From JADJXV01 sp964527785 (GTDB taxonomy: Bacteria > Bacteroidota > Ignavibacteria > Kapaibacteriales > UBA961), in NCBI GenBank assembly GCA_964527785.1, contig CAZGNO010000001.1:62001-126000 (forward strand): 64,000 nucleotides of DNA, given 5' to 3'. Below the pieces are notes generated by a model that saw only the letters and a list, made by a program, of their open reading frames with translations, searched no databases and had not been told where the DNA came from. Position 1 is the first letter of the stretch. Each line of letters starts with the position of its first letter. The position numbers were made by a program, and so were the translations under genes. Of the stretch, positions 50,316 to 61,000 are shown piece after piece.

Positions 50316-50987
50316 ATGGCGAAGTTTGTTTCCAACAAAGATGAATCCATACGACTTTTTAAGAATCCTGTTTTGGAGTTCTTTTCTCATATTCATCCGG
50401 TAACACCTATCGTCGTGTATGTTCCTGTAATTGCTTATTTTGGTTGGCAAGGATTTATACATACTGAATTACAGTGGCTTACGATATTCTTTATGGTGGG
50501 TGTATTTTGTTGGACACTGATGGAGTATTTTCTTCATCGTTTTGTGTTTCATTACGAGCCGAAAACCTCCTTCGGGAAGTATTTGCTTTTTTTATCGCAT
50601 GGAATACATCACGACTATCCAAGAGACTCTACTCGGTTGGTCATGCCTCTGTTGGCAAGTGTACCTATTGCAATTGCAACATATATCCTTTTTAATGTTG
50701 TATTTGGCGAATACCATTACGCAGCGTTTTCGGGGATTGTGTTCGGATATGTTTGCTACGACTCTATCCATTATGCTGTTCATCATTTCCAGATGAAAGG
50801 GCGTATTGGAAGCTTTCTGAAAATATATCATTTGAAACATCATTATTCTGACGACCATTCCGGTTATGGAGTCTCAAACCCATTATGGGATTATATTTTT
50901 GGAACTGTACCAAAACGTACTAAGCCAACCGAAACAGTTGTGACAGCATCCGAAAAACAAAACTCTGTTCAAGAAGAAAAAATCTAG
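50316..50987 (+). CDS. Fatty acid hydroxylase / sterol desaturase-superfamily membrane enzyme
   Basis: About 223 residues from ATG 50316 (the frame is open to 50268; the chosen start has AGAGG before it). The di-iron histidine clusters are EYFLHRFVFHY, LSHGIHHDYPRD, YDSIHYAVHHF and YHLKHHYSDDHSGYGVSNPLWDYIFGT. Membrane helices lie between them. The HSGYGVSNPLWD ending resembles bacterial ceramide/fatty-acid 2-hydroxylases, so hydroxylation of a membrane lipid acyl chain is likely. nuoC follows after 26 bases. Confidence 0.88.
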   Translation: MAKFVSNKDESIRLFKNPVLEFFSHIHPVTPIVVYVPVIAYFGWQGFIHTELQWLTIFFMVGVFCWTLMEYFLHRFVFHYEPKTSFGKYLLFLSHGIHHDYPRDSTRLVMPLLASVPIAIATYILFNVVFGEYHYAAFSGIVFGYVCYDSIHYAVHHFQMKGRIGSFLKIYHLKHHYSDDHSGYGVSNPLWDYIFGTVPKRTKPTETVVTASEKQNSVQEEKI

Positions 50988-51013
50988 TACTTATATTATT
51001 TAAAATATACTTT

Positions 51014-51535
51014 ATGGCTCTTTCCAAAGAAACAATACTTGATGTTGTGCGTCCCGTTTGTCCGAGCGTGGAAACGCTAGAGCATCACAATCAACTCACA
51101 TTACTTATTCCGATTGCCGATATTGTGGAAGTATGCCGCGAATTGCGCGATAATTCACTGACTCAATTTACATTCTTGGTAGATATTACTGCTATAGACT
51201 GGAATCGCAAGACTGATCGCTTTGAGGTGGTCTATTTTCTACAGTCTATGGCATATAAAGAGCGGGTTCGCCTGAAAGTAGCGTTACCTAATTCAGAGCA
51301 TCCGCATTGCCCAACTGTTGTGGGAGTGTGGGAAGCAGCAGATTGGTATGAACGTGAAGCGTATGATATGTACGGTATCAAGTTCGACGGTCATCCTGAC
51401 TTACGCCGTTTTTATATGCCTGAGGATTTTGCAGACCCGTCTAATGCCGAGCCGATATATCCTCTTCGCAAGGACTTTCCGCTGATGGGTATTCCCGGTT
51501 CGATGCCTCTGCCGCCTATGCCGGAAAAAATTTAA
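51014..51535 (+). CDS. nuoC: NADH-quinone oxidoreductase subunit C
   Basis: A 173-residue peripheral subunit of complex I, 30-kDa type. The signature is EREAYDMYGIKFDGHPDLRRFYMPEDF, preceded by VVGVWEAADWYEREAYD; the C-terminus with YPLRKDFPLMGIPG is family-typical. In most genomes nuoC sits between nuoB and nuoD. Here its neighbours are a lipid hydroxylase (26 bases upstream) and an unknown lipoprotein, with no other nuo gene in the window. A terminator follows, so it is not the first gene of a nuo operon. Confidence 0.93.
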   Translation: MALSKETILDVVRPVCPSVETLEHHNQLTLLIPIADIVEVCRELRDNSLTQFTFLVDITAIDWNRKTDRFEVVYFLQSMAYKERVRLKVALPNSEHPHCPTVVGVWEAADWYEREAYDMYGIKFDGHPDLRRFYMPEDFADPSNAEPIYPLRKDFPLMGIPGSMPLPPMPEKI

Positions 51536-51554
51536 TGGTGAATATTTTCAATGA

Positions 51555-51605
51555 AATCCGTTTAATCCGGTATGCTTACGTCGTCCGGCGTTTAACGGAT
51601 TTTTT
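51555..51605 (+). terminator. Intrinsic terminator of nuoC
   Basis: AATCCGTT (51555-51562) pairs with AACGGATT (51594-51601), with an inner CCGG/CCGG stem, followed by TTTTT. Confidence 0.75.
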
Positions 51606-51677
51606 GTATTTTTTCTAGGTAATGGAATAATTAGATTCTTCGATTATTAAAAATATCTAAACGGTACACGGTTTTCC

Positions 51678-52343
51678 ATGACACTTCAACGATTCTTATT
51701 ATGCTGTAGTATTTCGGCGGCTTTGGTTGTGTCGGGCTGCTTGTTCATAAAGCAAAAGGAAACACCTCCTCCGCCTCCAACAGTTCTTAGCCCTCAGCCG
51801 GAAATCCAAATGAGTGAGGATTTGGTACGCTCGAAAGCAGGAGATATGATTGCATTTCTGCCACAGGGCTGGTTCTTTGTGGAATTGGAAGGTAAGGCAC
51901 CTTCAGATGTTTTTGCTATCGCTGTAAATCCTGATTATACTCTTTCTGCAGTATTTTCTACGCTTCGCAAAACTGAAACAAGCGATTCGGTAATCGGGCG
52001 TGAAGGAGTTTACGCGCTTGCACGAATGAGTTTTGCCCGTCATGAACGTAAATCTGCAGGTAGTGTGAAACTGGTCGGGAAAACAACTGCCTTGAAAATC
52101 GGAGCACGTGAGTTTGGTTTCTTTGAGATTACAGGAATATTCCGTCCGGATACTACAGGTGCATTACCGGGTGTTTCTCCTGTTTATGGGACTCTAAAAA
52201 CAAAGGTTGCTGTCTTTAATTCATCAATTAATAATTATTATGAATTGGCAATTGTCCCGACAACCATCAGTGGCAAACCGCTTCCGACGGAAGATGAAAT
52301 AAGTAAGGTTTTCCGTTCGATGCTCACAACAGTTCAATTTTGA
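51678..52343 (+). CDS. Hypothetical lipoprotein with a proline tract
   Basis: A 221-residue protein with a lipoprotein signal (lipobox LVVSGC, Cys21). A PPPPP linker follows, then a single domain: DMIAFLPQGWFFVELEGKAP, VFAIAVNPDYTLSAVF, then a strand-rich C-terminal part ending VFRSMLTTVQF. I do not recognise a family, although the layout (lipid anchor, Pro linker, alpha/beta domain around a PQGW motif) resembles exported bacterial proteins of unknown role. The next gene begins 16 bases downstream. Confidence 0.75.
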   Translation: MTLQRFLLCCSISAALVVSGCLFIKQKETPPPPPTVLSPQPEIQMSEDLVRSKAGDMIAFLPQGWFFVELEGKAPSDVFAIAVNPDYTLSAVFSTLRKTETSDSVIGREGVYALARMSFARHERKSAGSVKLVGKTTALKIGAREFGFFEITGIFRPDTTGALPGVSPVYGTLKTKVAVFNSSINNYYELAIVPTTISGKPLPTEDEISKVFRSMLTTVQF

Positions 52344-52359
52344 AGTACGTATTGAAGTT

Positions 52360-52776
52360 ATGATTCTTTCTGACGATACACAGGCAATTCTTGATTATTT
52401 GGAATCTACCGATGCAAAGCTTCGCAAGTCGAATGACCTCGGCGCTTTGCTCGAAATAGGGGCACAAACAGGTGCTGCTGATGAAATGAATGCGATGATT
52501 CTTAGCGGGAAAAACATTTGGAGTGTGTACGGTATTATCAAAAAAACAAGTTCAAATGACGAGAGCTTTCAGAATTTGGAAGCACAGTTCATGACCGAAA
52601 TTAATACGCTCCGAAGCGGAATTGCCGATTTCCTTATATCTGTTTCCGAAGAAATTTACAAACGGTTCGAGGATACATATTTAGGAATGAATCAAGGTAC
52701 TATTCGAAATATAGTTGATTTGGCACATGATTTTGCTGCTCTGAAAAATCTTCAGAATGAATCAAAGTATAAGTAA
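52360..52776 (+). CDS. Small all-helical hypothetical protein
   Basis: A 138-residue protein without signal or membrane helices. It appears all-helical (TQAILDYLESTDAKLRKS, FMTEINTLRSGIADFLISVS, NIVDLAHDFAALKNLQ). No family is recognised. It lies 16 bases after the lipoprotein gene and 54 bases before lepA, so it may be co-transcribed with both. Confidence 0.75.
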   Translation: MILSDDTQAILDYLESTDAKLRKSNDLGALLEIGAQTGAADEMNAMILSGKNIWSVYGIIKKTSSNDESFQNLEAQFMTEINTLRSGIADFLISVSEEIYKRFEDTYLGMNQGTIRNIVDLAHDFAALKNLQNESKYK

Positions 52777-52830
52777 ATAAACAAACAGACGAACAGAAAG
52801 TCTCTCAGCTCAATAACTCACAAAGGAACA

Positions 52831-54633
52831 ATGCAGAATCTCAGAAATTTTTGTATCATAGCACATATTGACCACGGAAAATCTACACTAGCCGATCGCC
52901 TTTTAGAAAAGACAGGGCGTGTTTCCCTTCGTGAAATGACCATGAACCAAATCTTGGACGATAATCCACTCGAACAAGAACGCGGTATCACCATCAAACT
53001 TCATGCTATTCAAATGAGCTACACCGCTAAAAGCGGCAAGGATTATACCCTTAATCTAATTGACACTCCCGGTCACGTGGATTTTTCTTATGAAGTATCG
53101 CGTTCTCTTGCCGCGTGTGAAGGTGCGCTGTTGGTAGTAGATGCCACACAGGGGGTTGAGGCGCAAACTATTAGTAATCTTTACCTTGCTATCGAAGCAG
53201 GACTTGAAATTATACCTGTTCTCAATAAGATTGACCTTCCGAGTGCTACCACGACAATCGAAGGTGTTAAGCAACAGGTAATGGATTTACTTGGTTGCAA
53301 AGAAGAAGATATGATTATGGCTTCTGCTAAAGCAGGAATAGGGATTGAGGATATTCTCGAAGCTGTCGTTGAAAGAATACCCCCACCGAAAGGTGATCCT
53401 AATGCACCTCTCCGTGCATTGATTTACGACTCTGTATTTGATGCGTATCGAGGCGTTATTGTCTATATACGGGTAATTGACGGAACTCTTCGTGAAAAAG
53501 ACAAGGTCTTGTTTATGATGGCTGATGAAGTATACGAGGTGGAGGAAGCCGGTGTACTCTATATGAAACGGCAGCGTACCGGAGTACTCACTGCCGGTGA
53601 TGTGGGATATATTACCGCGAATATCCGTAGGTTGCAGGATACAAAAGCGGGTGATACAGTTACCCACAACAACCGCAAATGCGAGAAGGCAATTGAAGGG
53701 TTTCGCGAAGTAAAGCCGATGGTTTTTAGCGGTATATATCCTGCTGACAGCGATGATTTCGAGAATCTGCGTGAAGCACTGGGTAAGCTGACCTTGAATG
53801 ACGCGGCAATTTCATTCGAGCCGGAATCATCTGCTGCACTTGGATTTGGTTTTAGGTGCGGCTTCTTGGGCTTGTTGCACATGGAAATTGTGCAGGAACG
53901 TCTTGAACGTGAGTTTAACCAAGTAATTGTTACTACTGTCCCTAATGTGCGCTATCATATAATTCGTACAGACGGCGAAGAGCTATGGGTGGAAAATCCT
54001 GCACAAATGCCACCTCCGGGGAATATTGCAGATATCCGTGAGCCGTTTATCAAAGCACAGATAATCACGCCAACCGAGTATATCGGTGCAATTATGAAAC
54101 TCTGTCTTGACCGCCGCGGAGTGTTTTTGAATACAGTCTATCTTTCTGCAACTCGTGTGGATATTAGCTTTGAATTGCCGCTAGGCGAGGTGATTTTTGA
54201 TTTTTACGATAAACTGAAATCTTCAACTCGCGGCTACGCTTCACTTGATTATGATTATGCCGATTACCGTTCAGGAGATTTGGTCAAATTGGATATTATG
54301 CTGAATGGCGAACCTGTAGATGCACTCAGTTCGATAATTCATAGAGCAAAGGCACATGAATGGGGCAAAAAATTATGTTCGAAATTGAAAGAACTTATTC
54401 CACGTCAAATGTTTGAAGTAATCATTCAAGCAGCCATCGGTGCCAAAATTGTTTCGCGTGATACCATTAGCGCAATGCGTAAAAACGTACTCGCAAAATG
54501 CTATGGCGGCGATATTTCTCGAAAAAGAAAATTATTAGAGAAACAAAAAGAAGGTAAGAAGCGTATGAAGCAAGTCGGACGGGTTGAAATACCTCAGGAA
54601 GCGTTTCTGGCTGTTTTGAGTATAGAGCATTAA
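52831..54633 (+). CDS. lepA: Elongation factor 4 (LepA)
   Basis: A 600-residue GTPase that acts on the ribosome in translation under stress and in ribosome assembly. GTPase motifs are IAHIDHGKSTLADRL (G1), RGITIK (G2), DTPGHVDFSYE (G3) and NKIDLP (G4). The EF4-specific C-terminal domain with DYRSGDLVKLDIMLNGEPVDALS, then IGAKIVSRDTISAMRKNVLAKCYGGDISRKRKLLEKQKEGKKRMK-type sequence is intact. The length is normal. lepB follows 56 bases later, the usual lepA-lepB order. Confidence 0.98.
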   Translation: MQNLRNFCIIAHIDHGKSTLADRLLEKTGRVSLREMTMNQILDDNPLEQERGITIKLHAIQMSYTAKSGKDYTLNLIDTPGHVDFSYEVSRSLAACEGALLVVDATQGVEAQTISNLYLAIEAGLEIIPVLNKIDLPSATTTIEGVKQQVMDLLGCKEEDMIMASAKAGIGIEDILEAVVERIPPPKGDPNAPLRALIYDSVFDAYRGVIVYIRVIDGTLREKDKVLFMMADEVYEVEEAGVLYMKRQRTGVLTAGDVGYITANIRRLQDTKAGDTVTHNNRKCEKAIEGFREVKPMVFSGIYPADSDDFENLREALGKLTLNDAAISFEPESSAALGFGFRCGFLGLLHMEIVQERLEREFNQVIVTTVPNVRYHIIRTDGEELWVENPAQMPPPGNIADIREPFIKAQIITPTEYIGAIMKLCLDRRGVFLNTVYLSATRVDISFELPLGEVIFDFYDKLKSSTRGYASLDYDYADYRSGDLVKLDIMLNGEPVDALSSIIHRAKAHEWGKKLCSKLKELIPRQMFEVIIQAAIGAKIVSRDTISAMRKNVLAKCYGGDISRKRKLLEKQKEGKKRMKQVGRVEIPQEAFLAVLSIEH

Positions 54634-54689
54634 TCTCCACTAAGTCACTCAATTTTAGGTTTAATTATTCAATTTATATTTAATTTGTT

Positions 54690-55613
54690 ATGTCCACTAC
54701 CGAAAAGCCATCAGCCGGATTGTTTTCTAAGAAATCAAAGCAATCCAAAAAACTACCGGAAACTCCGAAAGAGCATTTTGTTTCATGGGTGAAAACTATT
54801 GTCGGAGCAATTTTAGTGGTGATGGTGATTAATGGTTTGTTGGTTGCATCGTTTGTTGTACCGACGGGTTCAATGGAAAATACGGTCGCCACCGGCGATT
54901 TTGTATTTGTTAATCGTTTAATCTTTGCACCTTCCACACCTCAAGTGATTCCGTTCATCAATCAGCCGCTTCCATTTTTGCGATTGCCCGGCTGGCGTTC
55001 TCCCAGGCAGGGTGACGTGATTGTTTTTATTTTTCCGGGTATGAGGGATGAAATTGAATCAACAGAATTTCAATATTATTTAAAACGCTGCGTGGCTGTT
55101 GCCGGAGATACATTAGCAATTATCAATACCAGAGTATATGTAAACGGCAAAGAATTTATGCTTCCTCCAAATGGAAAGTTCGATAACATTCCGATGAATC
55201 CGGGTGATCAATACCAAACATTTCCTGTGGGTCGTGGTTTTACTCGTGATAATTACGGACCAATCCGAATTCCTAAAAAAGGGGATGTCATAAAACTAAC
55301 AATTGATAACAGACTTGAATGGGATATGTTTATTCGCCGTGAAGGGCACTCTGTAGGTCTTGACGGAACTCAGGTTATTGTGGATGGTAAGCCCTCAACA
55401 AGCTACACAATAGAGCGGGATTACTGCTTTGGTATGGGGGATAATCGCAATAACAGCTTGGATAGTCGTTATTGGGGATTTGTTCCGGTTGAAAATATCA
55501 TTGGAACACCAATGGTGGTATATTGGTCATGGGATACAGGTCTTGGAGTCAGCGATTTCTTCCAAAAACTGGGTACAATCCGATGGTCGCGCTTAGGGAC
55601 AATAATCAGGTAG
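54690..55613 (+). CDS. lepB: Signal peptidase I
   Basis: A 307-residue inner-membrane peptidase that removes Sec and Tat signal peptides. A basic N-terminus (residues 10-25) precedes one membrane helix (KTIVGAILVVMVINGLLVA). Catalytic residues: Ser61 in VPTGSMENTV and Lys132 in YYLKRCVAVAGD. The C-terminal box is MGDNRNNSLDSRYWGFVPVENI. The insertion between the Ser and Lys boxes is longer than in minimal family members. A hairpin terminator follows. Confidence 0.97.
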   Translation: MSTTEKPSAGLFSKKSKQSKKLPETPKEHFVSWVKTIVGAILVVMVINGLLVASFVVPTGSMENTVATGDFVFVNRLIFAPSTPQVIPFINQPLPFLRLPGWRSPRQGDVIVFIFPGMRDEIESTEFQYYLKRCVAVAGDTLAIINTRVYVNGKEFMLPPNGKFDNIPMNPGDQYQTFPVGRGFTRDNYGPIRIPKKGDVIKLTIDNRLEWDMFIRREGHSVGLDGTQVIVDGKPSTSYTIERDYCFGMGDNRNNSLDSRYWGFVPVENIIGTPMVVYWSWDTGLGVSDFFQKLGTIRWSRLGTIIR

Positions 55614-55647
55614 TTCGCCGGTAAACAAATATGCTGTAAAGTTTTTG

Positions 55648-55680
55648 AAAGGGCAGATAGTACGTATCTGTCCTTTTTTA
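55648..55680 (+). terminator. Intrinsic terminator of lepB
   Basis: AAAGGGCAGATA pairs with TATCTGTCCTTT around GTACG (one G-T pair), then T-run. Confidence 0.82.
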
Positions 55681-55857
55681 TTACCGGTATTACCGAGTTT
55701 TTCAAAAGCGAGAAGTATCAAAACATCATAAACAAAGCTGAGAATCCTCGATTCTCACGATTTATCTTGTTTTCTCAGTCAAAATCCGATAATTTAATCG
55801 TAATAAAACTTTAAGGTTACTACTCTATCCGTTTTTTCAATTTTTAAAGAGGTGGTT

Positions 55858-56766
55858 ATGTTCTTATTTATCCTTGGTATTGTACTGTTTATCATCGGAA
55901 ATGCTGCAAAGCCAAATACAGGAGGGCTGTCGCGTTTCCGCAATATTCTGCGTTTGGGAGGTTTGGCAGTAATGATTATAGGGGCATTAACTGCAACTGT
56001 TCGACAAATACCTGCCGGTCATATAGGGGTTCAGGTATTGTTTGGAAAAGTTGAAGAGACGGTTCTCTATGAGGGGTTAAACTTTGTAAATCCTCTAATG
56101 ACAGTAAAAGAAATTGAAATAAGAACTCAAAATTATACCATGAGTTCAATTCATGATGAGGGGCAACAGACAGGAGATGACGGTATCCGGGTACTCAGTA
56201 AGGATGGTCTTGAGGTTGCGATTGACCTGACTGTCCTCTATCGTATTGACCCACAGTATGCTCCAAAAATATATAGAGATCTAAATCTTGACTATGAAAA
56301 CAGATATATACGCGGAGTAGCACGTACAAGAATTCGTGAAGGAGCAACGGGCTATGTAGCGACAGATTTATACTCGGCGAGACGTAAGGAATTTGAAAAC
56401 TCAATTCGTGTTTTAGTTGATGCAGACTTCACGAAGAAAGGATTTGTTCTGGATCAATTGCTTATCCGTAATATTGCTCTTCCGGCTTCGGTGAAAGAAA
56501 GTATAGAGCGAAAAATCAATGCCGAACAAGATGCCCAGCGTATGGAATACGTACTGGACAAAGGTCGCCGTGAGGCAGAGCTGAAACGTGTCGAGGCGCA
56601 AGGAACAGCAGATGCTCAGAAAATTCTAAGTGAGGGGTTGAATGAAAAGGTACTCCAATACGAAATGATAAAAGTTCAGAAAGAACTTGTTAATTCATCG
56701 AACTCTAAAATAATAATAATGGGTAGCGGCAAAGCGAACCCACCAATAATTTTAGACGGAAAGTAA
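55858..56766 (+). CDS. Prohibitin-like SPFH-domain membrane protein
   Basis: About 302 residues from ATG 55858 with AGAGGTGG as ribosome binding site; a GTG six bases upstream is the alternative. Two N-terminal hydrophobic segments (FLFILGIVLFIIGNAA and GGLAVMIIGALTATVRQIP) are followed by an SPFH domain: PAGHIGVQVLFGKVEETVLYEG, then VLSKDGLEVAIDLTVLYRID, then a coiled-coil stretch around ESIERKINAEQDAQRM. Prohibitin-type proteins form membrane rings that scaffold proteases or lipid domains. No FtsH gene is adjacent. The C-terminal half is rich in Gln/Glu/Ala helices. Confidence 0.88.
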   Translation: MFLFILGIVLFIIGNAAKPNTGGLSRFRNILRLGGLAVMIIGALTATVRQIPAGHIGVQVLFGKVEETVLYEGLNFVNPLMTVKEIEIRTQNYTMSSIHDEGQQTGDDGIRVLSKDGLEVAIDLTVLYRIDPQYAPKIYRDLNLDYENRYIRGVARTRIREGATGYVATDLYSARRKEFENSIRVLVDADFTKKGFVLDQLLIRNIALPASVKESIERKINAEQDAQRMEYVLDKGRREAELKRVEAQGTADAQKILSEGLNEKVLQYEMIKVQKELVNSSNSKIIIMGSGKANPPIILDGK

Positions 56767-56786
56767 CAACGTAAAAACGTAGTAAT

Positions 56787-56830
56787 GATATAGCCCAACC
56801 GTTATTGAAAAATAGCGAATGGGCTATATC
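56787..56830 (+). terminator. Long hairpin after the prohibitin-like gene
   Basis: GATATAGCCCA and TGGGCTATATC form a perfect 11-bp outer stem, with an inner CGTTATT/AATAGCG stem. A weak T-run (TGTTTAAT) follows. Confidence 0.6.
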
Positions 56831-56861
56831 TGTTTAATATCATTAATTTACAGTAACTGTG

Positions 56862-57416
56862 ATGCCAAAACCTATAATTACTACAGACCGCTTGATCATC
56901 AGGCATTGGAAGGATGATGATATTGAGCCGTTTATACAGATGAATTCAGACCCACTGGTAATGAAATATTTTCCGGGTACAATGAGTAAGGAACAGACAC
57001 TTCAATTTGTTAGTAGAATTACTCGGTATTTTGAGGAGCATAATTATGGATTATTTGCTGTTCAGGAAAAAGCAGGCGGAGAATTTATCGGGTTTATTGG
57101 TTTCTCACATCCTCGCTTTGAGAGTTTCTTTACACCATGTGTTGAAATTGGCTGGCGGTTATGCGCCAAACATTGGGGGAAGGGTTTAGCCACTGAGGGA
57201 GCAAGAGCGTGTTTGGTGTACGGATTTACGGCATTAAATTTTGATAGAATATACTCATTTACTGCCGTACCAAATATTCCGTCGGTAAATGTAATGAAAA
57301 AAATAGGGTTGAAGCATATCGGCGAGTTTAATCATCCGATGCTGAATGAAGACAGTTGGTTGAGCAGACATTTTTTATACGGCATTACAGTTGAAGAATG
57401 GAAAGCAAATAAATAG
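56862..57416 (+). CDS. GNAT-family N-acetyltransferase (RimJ/RimL-like)
   Basis: About 184 residues from ATG 56862 (a GTG lies three bases upstream). GNAT RimL-type features: TDRLIIRHWKDDDIEPFIQM at the N-terminus, FIGFIGFSHPRFES, EIGWRLCAKHWGKGLATEGARACLVYGFTAL with the acetyl-CoA loop (KGLATEG), and FTAVPNIPSVNVMKKIGLKHIGEF at the end. Acceptors of such enzymes include ribosomal protein N-termini and small molecules; which applies here is unknown. Confidence 0.93.
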   Translation: MPKPIITTDRLIIRHWKDDDIEPFIQMNSDPLVMKYFPGTMSKEQTLQFVSRITRYFEEHNYGLFAVQEKAGGEFIGFIGFSHPRFESFFTPCVEIGWRLCAKHWGKGLATEGARACLVYGFTALNFDRIYSFTAVPNIPSVNVMKKIGLKHIGEFNHPMLNEDSWLSRHFLYGITVEEWKANK

Positions 57417-57794
57417 TGAGGTTGCAATTTAAATTATGAGTAATGAGCAAGTGGATTTGCTCGAAAAAAGCAAACAGCTTGCAATAAAGAGAGTACTCGT
57501 AGATACCTAATATAGCTCAAAATCAAATTACAAATTCGCGGAACAAAACATAGCACACTAAAGTATAAGTTATTGCTTTGCACGAGCATTTTGAAAACGA
57601 AATAAATTTACTTACTACCTTGCGTAAATTATAATGCTCAGGATGATTAAATGAGTAGAAAAAGAAAAGATGATTTCACTCATGTAAAAATTGGACTACT
57701 ATTGACCAAAGTCAACAAAATCAAGCGGTATTTTGGTCGTTTCTAGAACAAAATACAGAGGTTTAAATAAATTAACCCGTTCAATAAAATTTTA

Positions 57795-57826
57795 TTTGCA
57801 CATATAAAATATATTTCGTAGTATTG
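57795..57826 (+). promoter_or_regulatory. Bacteroidetes-type promoter of the T9SS surface protein
   Basis: TTTG (57795-57798), exactly 20 bases, then TAGTATTG (57819-57826), one mismatch from TAnnTTTG. It is the clearest signal in the 621-base gap 57417-58037 and implies a leader of about 205 bases. A 31-codon frame at 57651-57746 and a 24-codon frame at 57435 in the same gap were not accepted as genes. Confidence 0.6.
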
Positions 57827-58037
57827 CAGGACGTATGTAAAATGTGGAAAAACACGTATAAAAACAAATAGAAAAACAGTGGTTTAAAGCGACATTGAAA
57901 GAAAATTTCACGGTTAGCTGTAACACAAAGGTGATTTTCGTGTCTATCATGATGTGCCCTAGGAGTAGGTGTACACAGAAAAAGTCAATTATATAGTTTT
58001 ATTTTCTTTATTTCATAACATTTATGGAGTCCCCACT

Positions 58038-61000
58038 ATGAGGCGCTTCTTTACTTCTACCATAGCATTTCGCCGTTTCGGATGGCTTGCAGTTGCTTTG
58101 GTGATGATGTCGTTTTCTACCCTTTTGGCGCAAGACACTCGGTTTACCGATGTTTCCGGTCAGGGAGAAATTAATGAGGGTTCGGAATACTATATCGGTA
58201 TCCCAAATTGCTGGAAACATCCCGGTGATAATGTTTCAACAGGACACACACCATACGAAGCATGGGTTTCGTCAAAAGTGTCAACCACTGTAACACTCTC
58301 GAACAAGTCAATGGGAATTAATATTTCTTATCCGGTGAATCCAGGTAAGACTACGATTATTCCGCTTCCTGAAAACTTGATGAACAACCAAAGCGGCAAA
58401 GCGATGCCTTTTGGTATTCGCTTGGTAGGTAACGACCCGATTTCGGTGATTGTTGCCTCGAACTGGCGTTCGACGGGTGCTATTTACAAAGCGCTTCCTG
58501 TTGAAATGCTCGGTAAGAAATATGCTACGTTGAATCTTTATCAGGATAAGACAGAAGAAGACAGACCAGGTCAAATCCTCGTTGTAGCTACTAAAGATAT
58601 GACAACAGTTCGTTGGAAACTCCCAAGTGCTGTAAAATCTACTCCTGAAGTTGGTGAAAGTTCGGTAACTCTTCAAGAAGGCGAAAGCTATCTTATCCAG
58701 CTCAAAACAAACGACAAATATCATCAAAATATTCAAGCTGATCTAACAGGCACGATGATTACTTCCGATAAACCGGTCGCAGTTATTTCCGGTCACACAA
58801 AAGGTGCTATGGCTAGATATGAAGGAAGTTTCTACGCAATGCGTACAGACATGATTCGTAATATGCAGATTGAAATGGTTCTTCCATTGGAAATCGCAGG
58901 TACTGAATACATGACAGCACCACGTATCGTAGAAAACAGACCGGGAAACAAATGGCCCGATGATAACGGTGATATGATTCGTTTCGTTGCATCAGAAGAC
59001 GGTACTGTTATTAAGCAAATGCGCCAAGACGGTAGCGGTCTCTATGAAAGAAATGTTCCTCTCAAAATAGGAGAATTCTTTGAAATCACAAACATGGAAG
59101 ATGCGGCGTATTATACTTCCAATAAACCGGTTATTGTTGGTCAATATTTGAAAGCATGGCTTCAACACACTTACGAGAAAAAAGGTGAAACACCACTCGG
59201 TCACGTTTCATCAGGTGCTGGGGAAATGATCAACATTACTCCTACAAATGCATGGCCAAGCTATGCTACATTCTACTCGCCAAAAAATAACAATAATTAT
59301 ATTAATGTTACTTTCCGTACAGAAGACGCAAGTACAATCAAAATTGACGGAAAAACATTCCAACAATTCTTTGGTTCAAGTATTAAAAAATATCAAGGTA
59401 CTGACTTTAGCTATGCCAGAAAACCAATCAGCGATGAACACCATGTAATTGAAGGTGGTAAATTTGCTGCATATGCTTATGGAAACTGGGATGCATTTGA
59501 TTATCATAACTATGCTTATGGCTATCCTGTTGGTATAAATTTCGCAATCAAATGCGATGACGAAATTAAAATGGCAGGTGATCCAAAATGCGGTAATGTA
59601 GATGGTATTGTAAATGTAGGACCTGAGAAAAGCGACTGTGCAGGACTTCTTTATGTTCGCTTGATGGTAACAGAGTCAAACAATTACACATTCTCAACTC
59701 CTGCTGAATTTGTACCGGGTGATCAAAATACTACATTTAAACTTGTTGTAAAAGATCCTTCCAAATCTGCGAAAGCTGTTGTAAAAGCAATGAGCCGTTC
59801 CGGTAAATATATCATAAGAACTTATGAATATACTCCAGAGCAAATTGTCGCAACTCCGCTTTCGATTAACTTTGGTACACTCGGCGTAGGCGATAAGCTC
59901 TGCCGTATGGTTACTCTTAGCAACCCTGGAACAATTCCTGCTACTGTAACTTCAATCCGTATTAAACTCAAACAAAAAGAATTTACTCTCTCTACTTCAA
60001 CGGTATTCCCGATTATAATTCCTGCCGGCGGTTCAAAAGAAGTAGAAGTATGTGCAACTGCTCTTGAGCAAAAATCGGTAACAGTAATTGATACGCTTAT
60101 TGCAGAACTCAGTTGCTACGAAAAACCTATTACAGAAGTTAAAGTTCGTACAGAAAAACCAAAAGTATATATTTCTGATATAAACTTCGGAAAAGTTCCT
60201 ATTAATACTGAGCGTGAACTTTCTGCACAAATAAGAAATGTAGGTACGGTGGATGTTGTGTTGACAAAAATTGATTGGCCATCGGCTGACCATACACAGT
60301 TCCTCCGCACGAATTTAGATTTCTCAAAGCCGCTAATTCTTAAAGCAGGTCAAGAGCATGAATTCAAAGTAGTCTACAACCCGGGACCTGTAGCAGGTTT
60401 ACAAAATAAAACACGTGCTACATTTACTGTAAACACCGACGAAATTAAAATAACTTCGGACTGGACAGGCGAAGGTATTGATGCAGGTCCATACATTACA
60501 GGATATAACTGGAACGAAAGAAGAGTTCTTGACGCGTTTGCCGGTGTAACAGAATATCCATTTACTGTTACTTACGGAAACTCCGGATCTACTGCTGCTC
60601 TTGAAAATGTAACTGTAAGTGTAGTCGGTGCAGATGCACAGTATTTCACAGTAAATACAGCAAATGTATTCCCACGCCTTTCAGCTCTAGAACAAAAAAC
60701 AATTGATGTAAGTTTCAAACCGACATATATTGCAGGTACTCGTAATGCAGAACGTGCATATACTCTTACATTGGAAATGAAAGGTACATTCAATGGAGAG
60801 GTGAGAACAGCTACAGCAACATTAGATGGAATTGGTGTACAACCACACGTTGCTTTAAAACCAGAAATTAACTTTGGTGACCAGTTCAAGAAAAACGATG
60901 CATCTGCATTTATTAATGCTGATGTAACAAGCAATGGCTCGATGAACTTGACTATGATGAACAAAATCAAAGGATTCTACATTGATGGTCCTGATGCTGC

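Noticed and set aside
57651..57746. A 31-codon basic peptide frame (ends KRYFGRF) and a 24-codon frame at 57435 in the gap before the T9SS protein
   Set aside because: Both are too short to judge, and only the first has a weak ribosome binding site (AGGAT); no conservation can be checked from one sequence.
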